64,000 nucleotides of DNA from Dactylellina haptotyla (GCA_031310005.1 CM062385.1:744001-808000), one strand, 5' to 3'; shown: positions 1-12,398, numbered from the stretch's first letter. Made by a program: numbers and translations. Notes: a model not told the origin generated them from the letters alone.

Positions 1-1215
1 TTCTCTGATCACAGGCCCGTATACGCCACCTTTGAGGCAACAATCCAATTTATCGACGAAGAGGTCAAAGAGAAACTAAGTCAACAAATCTACGCCAGCC
101 GCCGCGATTCCGTAGGCGCAGCTACGAAGTACTCATCCACACCAAACCTTCTGGATTACTACGAGAGCGATGAGGACCAGGTCGACCAGGAACCCCTCGC
201 TCCAGGACGTATGTTCACCACCACCATACCTTCTATAATCATCCCCTTCGTGCTCGCAGTGTTGATTCTGAGATGAAATGTGCGAGATTGGAAAAAAATA
301 GTGCCCCCTGCGTCCTCCGACATGCGAAAATGGTGGCTCGACCACGGCGCGCCCGCGAAGAGTACCGTTAAATCTCCCGGCGAGAACTACGAGCTGAACA
401 CGACAAAGATGATGGGGAACCCGTTCGCCCCATCTATAGAGAAAGACTGGGTGAAGAAAGAGGCACCGGCGCCGCCACCCGCAAGAGGGAGTTCGGGGAC
501 CCCGAAACCCTCCCCAGTATCGGAGACCATGGCTACATCGCCGCCACCACCAGAGGTTATATCACCGATCCGGAGAACGGGGACCAGCAGTTCGACGACG
601 AGCTCGAGAGGGCCCGTGTTGAGGAAGCTGCCGCCGCCGTATGATCCTGCTTCGTTGCCCGCGTTGGGGAATCAGATCCTCCCGCCGCCGTTGCCGATGA
701 ATTCGAAACCGAGGGAGACGAGAGAAATAGTATCCCCGCCGATGTTACAGTCTATCAGAAGTCCGCCGACGACGTCGGTGGCAACACCGTCTACGCCGCC
801 GTTTACCACTGCATCGTCGTCATACTCGCAGTCGCAACAGCAACAACAACAACAGCCGCCTAGTAGAAGTGCGTCTATATCATCTTCTGGGAAAGCGCCA
901 CCGCCGAGACCGAAGAAGCCGCAGAGTCTGGCGGGGTCAGCGGTGGAGAGTACGTCGCCGCAGAGCTTCAAGAGTGCGAGGGAGGGCGTGGACGACGAAT
1001 CTGTCGTTAGCGTTGCCGCGCGAGTTAGAGGAATGGAGATTGGCGGTACTCCTGGCGGGGCGAGGAGTGCTTCGGCGGCGAGTCGGCGGAACGGCGGGCC
1101 AGATGAAGATGAAGATCGACCGCCGCTGCCGCAGAGGAGAGGCAATCCCGGGAATTTGATGGATGAAGGACCTGGAGGTGAAGTCACTGGTTGGAAGGCG
1201 CTATCGCCTAAATAG
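1..1215 (+). CDS. Synaptojanin-like inositol polyphosphate 5-phosphatase, C-terminal part (5' end outside window)
   Basis: Exons 1-208 and 302-1215; the intron 209-301 has a GTATGT donor and a TAG acceptor, and joining keeps the frame (…APG|LPPASSD…). The first residues, SDHRPVYATF, are the conserved C-terminal motif of the inositol polyphosphate 5-phosphatase catalytic domain, so the active site lies to the left of the window. What remains is a long low-complexity tail. It carries an NPF tripeptide (bases 418-426), which in yeast Inp51 binds EH-domain proteins, and several Pro-rich PxxP stretches (PPPRPKKP, PPLPQRR) suited to SH3 partners. A short poly-Gln run lies near 835-856. These enzymes dephosphorylate PI(4,5)P2 at the plasma membrane and endocytic sites. 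The family assignment is firm; Inp51 versus Inp52/53 type is not decidable from this tail. Confidence 0.85.
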
Positions 1216-2010
1216 ACTTTCTTTTTTATATTTCTTTCATTTTATTTTTATTCTTCCGGTTTTGTAGATGGTATGCTCTTTTGGATAGGGTTCCGGGATT
1301 TTATAATTGAAGTGACTAGCGTTTTGGCTTTGCTTACAGTTGAGCGCATGGGGGTTTCGCAAAAAAAAAACCAGATTACATTAGGAGGTAAAATATACAG
1401 TATAGCGGGTATAGCATTTGTATAGAGTGGGAATTAACACAGTTCGAACCGAAAAAATAAAAAGGTCATTTGGAGTATATAAAAAATAGTGGTAGGAAGG
1501 CGTAAGGTCGTCAGTCGCATGACAAAGGGAACTCGTGATATATATATATATATCCACTCCCTCAAAAGTATGGTAGCAAACGTCTCCAATAATTAACATC
1601 AGCTGATTCGTGGGTTTTTTCAACTAGCTAGCTTTTTTTTTCAAAAACGAAAAAAAATAAGAACAAAACAAACGGAAGTGTATGTATAAAAATTCGCCTT
1701 GTACATTATATCATTCATACATCGTAATCGTTACATGCCGCGGTTGGTTGCTAGAAAAGTGTGATAATAAGAGAAGGTAAAAATAAGTAAAATCAGGGAA
1801 AGAAGTGAAATCCTAAAAAGCACTCGCAGAAATGGTATAGTATATCGGTAAATAAATAAAAATTGAATAGAAAAAATTCAAAAAGGTTGTAGTAAGGTCC
1901 GTTTTTCCGTGAAATGATCTTTCATTATGTGAGGGCATTGCTTTGTCTCGCGCTCTCTCTTTTTATAACTCTTTTACGGTGAATCGTGGAGCCGACGGGT
2001 GTCATATCTT
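1216..2010. other. Intergenic, AT-rich, convergent 3' ends
   Basis: This stretch lies between two convergent genes. It is AT-rich with A- and T-runs and an (AT)n tract at 1538-1553. Only short, unconserved open frames are present. It probably holds the two 3' UTRs. Confidence 0.6.
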
Positions 2011-2739
2011 CTATCTGGCGAAACGATCGCGGTGTCGCTCGGTCTCCTGTACGACGACCACACCGCCGCGGTGCCGGCTTCCGTCTCTGCTTCGGTGGCT
2101 GGCTTCGCTGGATCTCGGGTCGTACGTGATTGCTCGGACGTCTCTATGTCTGCGTTCTCGTTCTTGCAATTCGGCGGCTCGCTGGAGATGTTCCTCTGCG
2201 CGCATTATCTCTGCATTGCACGTTAGCCATTTAAATTCAAGGTTTTACCGTTTTTCTCCCTAACACCCCAAAATAGGACGTTATGTGGGAAGAAATTGGG
2301 AAAATAACTTACCAGCCCGGACCTCCTGGGCGCTCCCTCTCGGCTGGGGATCGACGTATCTGTAACTACTCCGCACCCCGCGCTCGTGTCCGCCGCCGCC
2401 GCTGGAAATCCTATCGTGCTCCCTGTAATAACTGCGCTCGCGACTGCCGGACCGGCCGGACCGGCCGTCGTAACTGCTCCCGCCCTGATAACTCCTCCGG
2501 CTCCTGTGTCGTCCGCCGTAGCTATTCGAACTCTGAGAAGACCGGATGCTCGACCGCGACGATGCGCTGGAGGAGGAAGACGAGTAGCGGCGGGAGCGGG
2601 ACGGACGTTCGATCACTGCTGGAGCGGTTTCGACAATTTGGGTCTCGCGCTGGTGGGTGTGGACTGATTCGCGCTCGACTACTCGGGCGGGGACGATGAC
2701 GTCGTCCTCGACTTCGCCGCGGACCTTGACGAGGCACAT
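2011..2739 (-). CDS. Ser/Arg-rich protein of unknown function (208 aa)
   Basis: Two exons: 2739-2313 and 2210-2011. The intron 2312-2211 has a GTAAGT donor, a GCTAAC branch point and a GCAG acceptor, and the phases match. The N-terminus (MCLVKVRGEVEDDVIVPARVV) is not low complexity. It resembles what I remember of the start of small conserved hypothetical proteins in filamentous ascomycetes, but that is recollection, not a search. The middle is a Ser/Arg/Gly/Tyr-rich stretch that is probably disordered. The second exon is rich in Arg/Glu/His (AEEHLQRAAELQERERRHRD) and may be helical. No catalytic or membrane motif is seen. SR-like composition would suit RNA binding or phosphorylation, but I assign no function. 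Confidence 0.7.
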
Positions 2740-4880
2740 TTTTCCCCTTTTTGTTTACTGGTTTTGAATTTTTTCGGGTGGTATTACGAGGAGAGATGGA
2801 TTGGTGAGATTTTGGTGTTTTTATGGAATTGCGCTAGGAAAAATTGTTCCTTTCTGTAGAGAAAAGAATTGAGAGAAGGGGAAGGTCCCAGCTGCGCTTT
2901 TTCGATTAGAAATATTGGCGAAGGATCGCAGGAATTCGAGCCGATGGGATTTTTTGGGGGTTGAGTGTGCGCTTTGCTCTGCGAGAAAAGGCGGAGAGGG
3001 ACTAGCTGCCGGGCGCAGAAAATGCAAGGAACCGAGTGATTTTCCCCTTCTGTTTGTCGCAGATGCGATTTCCGTGCTTCTTTATCTAACCGATCGATGG
3101 GCCGTGGAGAATAACTTCGAAAGTGCAAACAGTGGGAAAGAGTAATTGGAAAATGTGTACGGAGGGAGGAAAACAATGGAAAGGGCGGGCGAGATGCGGC
3201 CGGCTTTTTATTCAGAACCCGCAGGACATGTCACCAAGAGCTGTGCGTTCAGAGGGTAGGCGCCGGGGACGGTTACAGCTGGAGAGAGAAAAGCGAGGGA
3301 GCTTAGGCTGCAGTGCCCCGGATCTATTTATTGTTTCCCCCGTCCGAGGTCGAGATGGAGGAACGGCGGAGTGGCTGAAATCGTGTGAGCCCTTGACCTG
3401 AACGTATATTAATATAATGCTGGAAGATATATACGGCAGTCAGCCTGATCACTCGAGCATCGGCAGCTGAACGGTACCTGAAATCTTGGGGTCTCGCTCA
3501 CCTGGTCCGTTTGACCCAGACGATGGCATAGGAATCCTTGGCTCTTCGATGGTGGTGAGATAACGGGTGCGAGATGCCTTAGCGGGCGTAAAGCTGAAAA
3601 GAAGGGTGGATTAAACGGTATATATCACCAGTTGCAATTGAATCACAAGGTCTCCCAGCCCGATTGAATGAATCTGTCGAGGTCGGCCTCGCTCCCCGCG
3701 ATATCACCGTTCCCGTCGTTTCGCTGGTTTGGCTGGACGTATCCATCCGAGCTGTGCCTTGATTTTGACGCAAAACGACGTGGGTGGCTGGGGCCGCACC
3801 AAATAGCTCAAAGGGCGGATTAGCTGCAAAATGACACCACGAATGCGAGACACTAAACTTGCAAGTAATCCGACTTGGATATTCTTGGACTTCGCTTTCT
3901 TTTCTTTCTAGAAGGTTTTCCGATCTTTGCGAACAGGGTCCCGACATTTTAGTTCTCTTGTATCGTTGCGCCCCGGTTCTCGCCACACCTTGCGGCCAAC
4001 AAGGCGGTCGATGATCTCATCGGGACCGTCCATCTCCCGCCCGCAATATTCACTTTACTAGGTTGTTTAGCACTTTCTCACTAGCTGGAATCGAGATTAT
4101 TAGAGTTTGATGTTTTTTTATAATTTTTAAATATTAATCCATGTGGAGAAAGAACAGAAAATATCGTCACACAAAAATTACACTCGGAAAAAGATGGCTA
4201 ACGAAGATCGTTGGAAAAGGAACGTGACATTGCATGCATCGTAGAATCGAAGTAGATGAAGGAAAATAGAGGCTAGCTAATACTGGAAGCGAGAGAACGT
4301 ACGATCCTTACCACGGAGGGAACCAGAGTAAAATGACTGCTTGAAAAAAAGTAAATTATTGCAAAGCAAAAAGATTTCATAAAAAGAGAAGGAAAAATTA
4401 GAAGACAAAAAAAAGAAACAGAAAAAGTACTAGATACAACCTCCGTCTACTCCGTCAGATATGTTCGCGAGGGATACAGGTGGGGGGGGGAATCGAATAT
4501 GGAAGGGTCGGGTTTGTTTTCGTAACCAAAGGGGGAGAGGATGTTGAATGCTTGTCAAGATTCTGCGGTATCTCGAATATCAAACGGAAGTGCAAGGGGG
4601 TAGGAAGTGAAAAAATAGCAGCCTCACGAGAGGCATCAGATAGAGAAATCTAGGTACGACTATTGAGCGTATCACGAAAACTCAAAAGAAAGTAGAAAAA
4701 AGAAGAAAAAAGTAAGAAGAGGGGGGGAATTGGGAAGAAAACAAGTACGCCGCCTTATTGATTTGATTTGATTTATGGATTGTGTTCAAAAAGAAGCCTT
4801 GGTATATGCTGACATTACGCATTCACGATTAATCGGTTATCATTTGCAAAATATCGTAAGGAAAGATCGTGGGTTCGCGT
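2740..4880. other. Intergenic, no gene supported
   Basis: About 2.1 kb between the start of the SR-rich gene (leaving leftwards) and the 3' end of the ULD-domain gene. The longest open frame (3579-3986, minus) shows no recognisable family and no splice-supported extension. Purine-rich tracts occur around 4370-4740, and a short TTGATTTGATTTGATTT tandem lies near 4756. Confidence 0.5.
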
Positions 4881-7800
4881 TTACTTCCTCTTCTTGGAAG
4901 GGTTGTATCGCCCCGCAGTCCACAAGAGCAACGGGTTCACGTCGCTCTTGGAAGGTGGCCGCGCCTTGGGGACAATCACCGGCTTCAAGGCAACAGGAGC
5001 CGGTGCACTCTCGACGATTGGCACAACTATTGGCACGGGTTGTGGTTCTGGGAGAGCAGCGGCGATGTCTGCGATAGTCTCCAATGGCGGAGGAGTGGGT
5101 GGCGCGGCTTCGGGAACCGGTTCGACGATGATAGTCATTTCCGGCTCAGTCGGTGGAAGCGCAGCTGGTTCTGGCTCGGGTTCTGCCGGTGGTGGTTCGG
5201 GAAGCGGCCACATCACCATTGTGATCGACCAGTCCGGTTGGACGGTGGCGTCCCAGACTCCAGGGAGGATGATCTGTCCGTCGGGGCCGTGCAAGTCGTA
5301 ATGCCCGTCCATAACGTGCGGGCCGATGATATCGACGTGCTTGAATGCCTGGTGGATAAGACGCTCCATACCCTACAGACACAAATTTGTTAGCGAAACC
5401 ATATCACCAGGGGAAATGAGTCGGGAATACTATCTTACCTCCCACTTTTGACACAGCTGATAGGGGAATTGGAACTTGCGGTTCACGGCATCGCGGAATC
5501 GAATGAATTGAGGCTTTTGCTGTTCAGCAGCAGCTGCTGCTGCTAATTCAGCTACCGCCGCAGCGGCATCCTCTTCGACCTTCTTCTTGGCAGCCTCAAG
5601 TTCCTCCGTAGCCTTCTGGAGGAGTTCCTGTTCGCGCCTCTTGATATCATCCTCACGAGCTTTGATCTCATCCTCACGTGCCTTCTGAGCTGCGATGAGA
5701 GCAGCCACTGCCATTTCTTCCTGGACTCTCTTCCTCTCTTCCTCAACAGCGGCCTTTCTCGCTTCTTCGATAGCCTTCTCATTCGCGACTTTGGCTTCTT
5801 CGAGAGCCTTCTCTGCAGCTTCCTTGGCAGCAGAAGCCTCAGCAGCAGCCTTTTCGGCATCCGCCTTCTCAGCAAGCTCTTTCTCAATGAGCGTCCTCTT
5901 CTCAAGCGCCTCCAGCTCCTCTTGCAACTTCTTTTCAGCGGCAAGCTTGGCATCCTCTTCTGCCTTCTTGCGCTCGTCGTCCTCCAATTTAAGTTGTCGC
6001 TCTCTATGTTCCTGCTCGAGTCTCCTCCTGTAATCTTCCTCTCTCTGCTTCTTCTCTTCCATTAAGCGCTCAAACTTCTTATCTTCCTCGGTCTTGGACA
6101 TACGAGCTGGCCGGTACGCAGGTGGAACAGCGAGCACAAGGGCAGTTGACTGCGCGGCTTCTTCCTTCTTCTCCTCCTTCTTTTCCTCTTTCTTCTCCTC
6201 CTCCTTTGGCTGCCATGGCACCATCCCCATGTATCCCGGCATGCTCGGCACGCCCGGGTAGGTCATCCCGTTCATACTCATCCTTTGGCGTTGCTGCTGC
6301 ATCGCATGCCACGTGTAAGGGTTGACACCGGCCGGTGGCGGACCCATCGGCATCCCGGCAGTCGGGGAGACCATGTTGTAAGGATCGTACATTTCCGTTG
6401 GGGACGTCGGGCTGGCGTACGGATTGTGCAGACCGTTCGGCATGCTGTGCCCGTTCGGAGGCATTCCGTAGGGAGATTGCGGAAAGTAGCTTTGCCGCGC
6501 CGCCGCAGCAGCAGCGGCAGCTTCAGCCCTGGCTCTCGCTGCAGCGGCGGCTTGTTGTTCGGCCAACCGCCGTCGGTGCTCATCGGCTGCCGCCTGTTGG
6601 TCTCTCGCCTGTTGCTCTCGGATCCGAAACTCCTGCTGCATGCGGGCCTGGTGTGCGTGCGCCGCCGCCGCCCTCCTTGCCTCGGCCGCCTTGTAAGCAG
6701 CAGCCTCATAGTCGTCTTCTACCCAGTCGTCATAATCGTCCTCGTCCCGGCCGCCGTATTGGACTAACGCCGCACCTCCTGCCGGCCCGTAGGGATCCCG
6801 GGGCGGCGGGTAATGGTGAGGAGCCGGGCGAGCGGGTGGGTGTCCGGCATAGCCTGGATGCCCTCCCGGTTGGGGGCGTGCATGGCCGTAAGGTGGAGCA
6901 GCGCCCCGACCCCCCCAGCCACCCTGTGGTGGAGGCAATGCTCGTGGTGGCGGTGGTCCGCCGCTGGGAGCTGGTCTTTGAAATGTTCGTTGCGGAGGGT
7001 AGTTATCCTCGGTATCACTCTCTGTGGTTTCGGTGTACTCCGAGTAGTCTCGTTGTGAATGTGCGGGGGCGTAAACTGAAGATCGAGGTGGCGGGGGCCC
7101 GTAGGCTCCTATTCTACTCGCGGACGCTCGGGATACGGGTTTTCGACCACCAGGACGGGAAGCCGACTCCGATGGCTCGATTTCGTCGTTATCTAGGTCC
7201 TCCCAGGTCTCGCTGTCGGACCCGTAGGTGTCGTTGTCGGTAAAGTCGGGGGGTGTGAAGTGGTTCGGGACGTGTGAGGGGATTCGGTTGTATTTGCTGG
7301 CGGCGGTGATATGTTCGTAGCTGTCCCTAGACGAGACTAAGCTCGAGCCATCAACGGATTCGGTATGATCGATAGTAATGTTGATGCTGTGAATTACATG
7401 AGAAAACGCTTCAGACTAAAAAGAGGACACAAGAGCGAGCCAAGAGGCGGTGATAGCTCGGAGCAAATATATACGGGATCGCAATGCGGGAGCTAAACAC
7501 GAGGATAGGGCCCGGGAAGGGAAGCGGGAAGACGAGGGAAGGGGAGGGGAGGGTGTAATACTGTTATCGGACAGCTCTAATCGAAGCCATGAGAAAAATC
7601 GAGTGGCTCGAAGGAGCACATTCCTGTGTCCGAAAAATATGAAATGGAGAATAAGAACACAAGTTATACCGCTTTTGTGTGATTTTACCAGGTAAGTCGA
7701 ACTCGAGCGGGGCTGGCTTTTAAGACTCAATGTGATCTCGACACCATCTCACTTGGCTAGGACAATCGGTAATTTTGGTGTGCATGCAGGGGGTATTTGC

Positions 7801-8151
7801 AGGCGAAGAGCATCGAACAGAACGAGCCCTCCTCAAGCCTAAGGAAGGAAGAGGGGAGGGAGGAAAGATCCAGCCAGCCAGCACATGCAAGTAAGTCGGT
7901 AGACCAAGTACGCAGGCTGGCTGGTTCGGTCTGGCCATAAGCGTAAAAAAGAGGAGCCCGCTTCCTTCCCGGACGAGGTGGGACGTCTTTCTGCGCGGTG
8001 AGCTCGGACAGACGCCAGAGGAAAGAGAGCACCCGATTTTTCATATCAAAGACATAACAAACCGCGAGAGTAATAATAACAAGTCCCAAAGCATACGGTG
8101 ACAAGTGACAGAAGGAAAGAGAAAAAGGAGAAAGGTTTTCACTTACGGCAT
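4881..8151 (-). CDS. Coiled-coil protein with C-terminal ubiquitin-like (ULD-type) domain (about 814 aa)
   Basis: Exons: 8151-8147, 7386-5439 and 5372-4881. Intron 5438-5373 is certain (GTAAGA donor, GCTAAC branch, TGTAG acceptor). The first coding exon, just ATGCC, with a 760-nt intron is an inference: it joins in frame to give MPINITIDHTESVDG, and no in-frame ATG lies between the acceptor and that point. Layout: an acidic/Ser-Tyr N-terminus, a Pro/Gly/Tyr-rich region, an Ala/Gln/Arg-rich helix, then a long Lys/Glu/Ala coiled coil. From about residue 628 comes a ubiquitin-like domain (FIRFRDAVNRKF…, DIIGPHVMDGHYDL, QPDWSITMVMWP) of the kind found near the end of many fungal proteins. An acidic Pro-rich tail follows. 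The domain probably mediates protein binding; the biological role is unknown. Confidence 0.8.
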
Positions 8152-11148
8152 CCTAAGGTTGGGCGGAGTTCAAAGAAAGACTGCAAGTCGTCTTTCTTCA
8201 GGAGCGAGGTCTCACACGGTCGAAGAAGGCGAAGCTGAGGAGGGGGGAGTGGAGGCAAGGGAGAAGCCGCAATAGAAAGTTGGTGTCCCTATCAGTTTGC
8301 GGGGCCGTTGTTGCCCATAATCCCACAAGCTCCCCTCAAAAAAGTGGTCCGAACGCTCTGGAGGGCCAAGGGCATGGACAATATAATCGTTTCCCTCCAA
8401 GGTCGTCGGAAATACAGGGACCGCTATTCTATCGTGAAATCGCACAAAACCTGGTTGATATATCGCACCGTCCGTTAGCAAGCCTGTCGACAAACTTACA
8501 TGCGGCTTCGAACCATTCCCATTCCAACGCATGCGGAAATGGGCCAGCAAGGCAGACTCCGTCGTGCCACGGACAGAAAAGAAAACCTGGATCTCCCGAC
8601 CGAAAAGACAGTCGAGCCTGCGGCGGGAAAAAAAAAGTCGTCGACGGACTCCGTGGCCTTTTATCGCAGCTCGCAAAAAAGAAGAGTGCACGCCATGTTC
8701 GACCGTTCTCTTTTCCAGGCAAGTCGAGCAGTAAAATACATATAACGCGAGATCCACACACTCCCGTCCGTCCAACATTTTCCGTGCCATTTTGTGACTT
8801 TGACAGTCCGTATAACCTTGCTAGCCCTTTCCCATGCTGAAATGAAAAAGAAATGAACGAACTCCGACGGCGATGATAAAATAAACAATACTAACAATCG
8901 TTTTTGAAATTCTCTCTGCTGTCGCCAAGTTGTTCGTTTAGAGTCAGTCGTTTATTTTCGTGATCATATGAAATCCGGGTCTTTCGCTGCTATGCAGAAG
9001 AGAGAGATATGCCTGGGGGGAGGATAACAGGATATCGAAAAGTGTGGAGGAGGAAGAGGAAATATTAAATGGGAAGATGATTAGCAGGGCAAATGCAAGG
9101 GAAGGGGAGCTTTCCCTCGTGTCCGGCCAGCAACGCTTTGCGTCCTAACAATCAAATCAATCAAATCAAAAACCACCTTTTCCACCTGTATTAGGTCAAC
9201 GGATAGCTGATATGATATGCTATGCTGGTTTGGAAACTAGGGAGTGCTAGCAGGCCGGAGCTCAAACGCTGGTGTGGTAGGCAGGCATAAGAAAAGGAAA
9301 GACGACAGAGCAGAAGGAAAAAAAATAACGACAGGCTAGCGGGTGTTTAAAGGTGGGGAAAGACGACCTCTTTATTGGTTGGCCCGGGCAGGGTAAACAA
9401 GCGGACGACGAAAATGCGCAGCTGCAATCAATAAACAATTCTTCCTGGGAGCCCAAGACCACATTGTACAACTCACCAGCTGGGAGGCCTCCTGTCGAAC
9501 CCAGGATAGTTTGGCTTTCTGGCAGGAGAAGGGCCAGACCGTCGGCGCTCTTTGCGGGTCTGCGTTCACAGGCGCTGTCCGAGGGGCATATGCAATTATT
9601 TCGGGCAGGAAAATGCGAATCAGTGTCGTAACACACCGGAGGCGGGCTCTTTCTTGCTCTTTGCGATACGATACACAACGGCGCCAGGGGATGGATCTCT
9701 GCTGCCGTCGTCGAAGAAACGAATGGTGTTTTAGCTCTCTGGAAATAGTAGCGAGGTCTCTCCGCCCTTTCGAGAAAGGCGTCGTCAGTATACGGATTCG
9801 GGTTCAAAGGGGAGAGAAAAGACCAGACAGATTAGGATCGGTAAGAGAAATCTGTCATACTTTATCCCCTAGCTAGTCCCGTCAGCATTTTATTTTTCTC
9901 AGAAGAACGAGAGTACCCGAGCCCGTTCTGTTGCGAATGGGTAGTGTGTACGTTGACCTGTGTGTTTTCCGCCGAATCATGTGGTTGGCTTTATATGCAA
10001 CCCGCTGCATGGTGACGATGCAGCACGATGCACAGAAAGGTAAAAGCACAGAAAGAACGAAAAAATTTCTGCGGATTTCTTGAAGAGTCTCCGTTTCCAG
10101 TTCTCGAGCCGTCCCGTCTTTGGCGACGGTCGGAACGTCAGAGCCTGCGTGAGACTCCTCCCAACGATGTTTCGCGATGTTTCTTTGTCCCGATAAGCCC
10201 ATCCGCGGGCTTTCCTGTGGTATTTTGGGCGTCACCGAGGACGACAACACTTTTGTCGACGTCCGCGGTTCGTCTCTCAGTCGTGTCCCAACCTCGCAGC
10301 AGCACGCGTCTGCATTCCAGAACAACCCTCCGTCCTTCCCGTCCTGCAGTTCGAGTTCCAGCATCCTGTCCTCTGGTCTCTCTCCCTCTCGCCGTAGGTA
10401 AGGTAAGCTGCAACCAGGCCTCCCTCCCCGAGCTGGAATTACCAAGCTCGAGACCCTCTCCTCGTATCCGAAACTCACATCCTTCATCCTTCTCTTTCTG
10501 TGAGCTGCGATGGGCTGCAGCAGGTACAGCTGGGACCCACAATTGGACCTTTACATCATGCCCTTTAATTTGCATAAGCCCAGAAGCCAGCCTACCAGCG
10601 TGGGAAGCGGACTCCGAAGGCTTGTCTGATTAAGAGCTGCAGCCGCAGAAGGTGGTCAGAACAGTGCATAGGACTTTGCAGGTTTCTGATGCAATAACAT
10701 TGCAATTGCAAGAAGAAGGCATCCTTAGTCAATTTTATTCCCTGTAAACTTAGAAGGGAGCTAGAGAATGAAAAAAATTCCACGAGCCCGTCGAGTCATA
10801 ATTCTGTCCTCTAGTCTTTTAATCCGTATAGGCTACACTGCCATAAATTTGCTGTTTAAAAACAAAGCGCTTCCTATTTTAAAAAAGATTATAAGAAGAA
10901 GGATTGACCTGTCGTTCCCTCTGAGCTACCCGCCTGACGTGGATCCAATTAAACACTCTAGAATTCCAGGGATCTTCGAACCTCCCTTTTTTCCCTCCCC
11001 CCCCCCTTCATTTTTGCCACGAGGCCGGTCTGCGAGTAATCCCCGGCCCGTCCCAACGCAGCAATATCACGTCGTTGTCGTAAAAAGTTGGAAAATGTAG
11101 AAATCCCATAACAGAAGATAATAATTATAATTATAGCAACGTGATGAT
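8152..11148. other. Long gene-free stretch, probable promoter/leader of the ULD gene on its left side
   Basis: About 3 kb. The part next to 8152 should hold the 5' UTR and promoter of the leftward ULD gene. Overlapping open frames on both strands (for example 9882-10487 minus and 10028-10633 plus, each 201 codons) show no recognisable domain. A TCAAATCAATCAAATCAA-like tandem near 9148-9170 is the inverse of one near 4756. No RNA gene or mobile element is recognised. Confidence 0.5.
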
Positions 11149-12398
11149 TCAATACTCCTCCCACCACATTCCATGCATGCGAAAGTACTCGGTCAACCGA
11201 CTCTTATCCATCTTGCGCCTATTCTGCGGCAACCCCCAGCACTGTCGGTACCCGTACGCCCTCAGCTCTTCCGGCCACTGATCGACGACTTCGATAATCC
11301 ACCATCGATAACCGGGATGAATCCGCAACATCTCCTCGTACTCGGCACGCAAGAGTCCCTGGCATCCGAAATCGTCTTCCTCCGAGTCCGAACAGCTGGA
11401 AAGATCTGAGCCTTCGTCGTAATTTGGGTCGTCGGCCGCATATTCCTCGCCGGAGCGGTACCAAGAACAGATATCCGTCCATGCGCCGGAGCAGGTTTCT
11501 TCGTCTTCTGTGGAAGTCGCATCGAGGAAGAGGTCTAAGGGGCGTACTTTGAATTTATCGCGCTCGTCTAGGGATATGGCGGCACGTAGTCGAGCTGTAG
11601 CGTTATGCACGAGCGGTAGCGCGTTCGGTCGACGGATGAGTCTATTCTCTCCATCTTGGAGCGGTTTAACACCTCGTCTCAATTGCGTTGGAGATGGAGT
11701 GCCAGTTGCAGAGGCACCGCTCAGTTCTGAGTCGGAATCCAGGTCTTCGATTCTATCCAGCGGTCTGGAGAAGTGCGCATATCCCGTCATACGATGCCTA
11801 GAGCCCGATGAGGGCGGTGAAGTCGCCACGCAACGACGGCCAGGAGGAGTGGTATATTTCAATTTTGCAACCTGCAGGCTCGTTTCTGAGGCGTTGCTCT
11901 TTTCGAGGTCTCGTAGAGTCGAGCTAGGAGGAGCGTAGGTGCGTCCTTGTCTGAGTATCTGACGGGGAGGCTTCGGTGTCAAATTGTTGGATCCGGCATT
12001 CTCATCCATCTGGGAACGAGTTGATGCCCTAGATGGGAGGGAGTATCCAGAGCTGCTAGTGCTAAATCTCCTATAGGCAGAATCTTGATCGCCGTCGATG
12101 CTGAAAGCTTTGACGGAGCTGTTGCAACTTGTAACGCTACGGCCTGTTGACTGCAATGATTCAAATGATAACATTCTTCGCGGACCGCGGCTTCGCCCTC
12201 CGGATCTAGTATATATAAAAGAATAACTCGTAAGTATCATTCTATGTTGAAGAAAGATCTAGAAAGGTGTACATACGGCAACGAGCGAATCACAACTTTC
12301 TGAGGTTGAGGGCTTGGTGTTGCAGGGTCTGTATCCGTTGCTGGCGAGCCTCTGAACCGGCTAAAGATGCTACTTGCTGAATGTCGTCGGTTCGACAT
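11149..12398 (-). CDS. Acidic protein of unknown function with Trp-rich C-terminus (392 aa)
   Basis: Exons 12398-12277 and 12205-11149. Intron 12276-12206 has a GTATGT donor and a CTAG acceptor, and the phase is right (SLP|SGGRSRG). The protein begins MSNRRHSASSIFSRF, followed by about 200 residues rich in Ser, Arg and Pro that are probably disordered. Then comes a strongly acidic block (DLSSCSDSEEDDFG), and finally a compact C-terminal region of about 75 residues (LRAEYEEMLRIHPGYRWWI…, EELRAYGYRQCWGLPQ, FRMHGMWWEEY) rich in Trp/Tyr. That looks like a folded domain. No signal peptide, membrane segment or catalytic motif is seen. I do not recognise the family. Confidence 0.7.

Noticed and set aside
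3579-3986. 135-codon minus-strand frame
   Set aside because: No family, no convincing start context, and isolated in an intergenic region.
4756-9170. Inverse TTGATTTGATTT / AAATCAATCAAATC tandems on either side of the ULD gene
   Set aside because: Short simple-sequence tandems; no terminal-repeat structure or target duplication to suggest a mobile element.
9882-10633. Two overlapping 201-codon frames on opposite strands
   Set aside because: Neither contains a conserved motif, and each looks like the complement of the other; no splice signals extend them.
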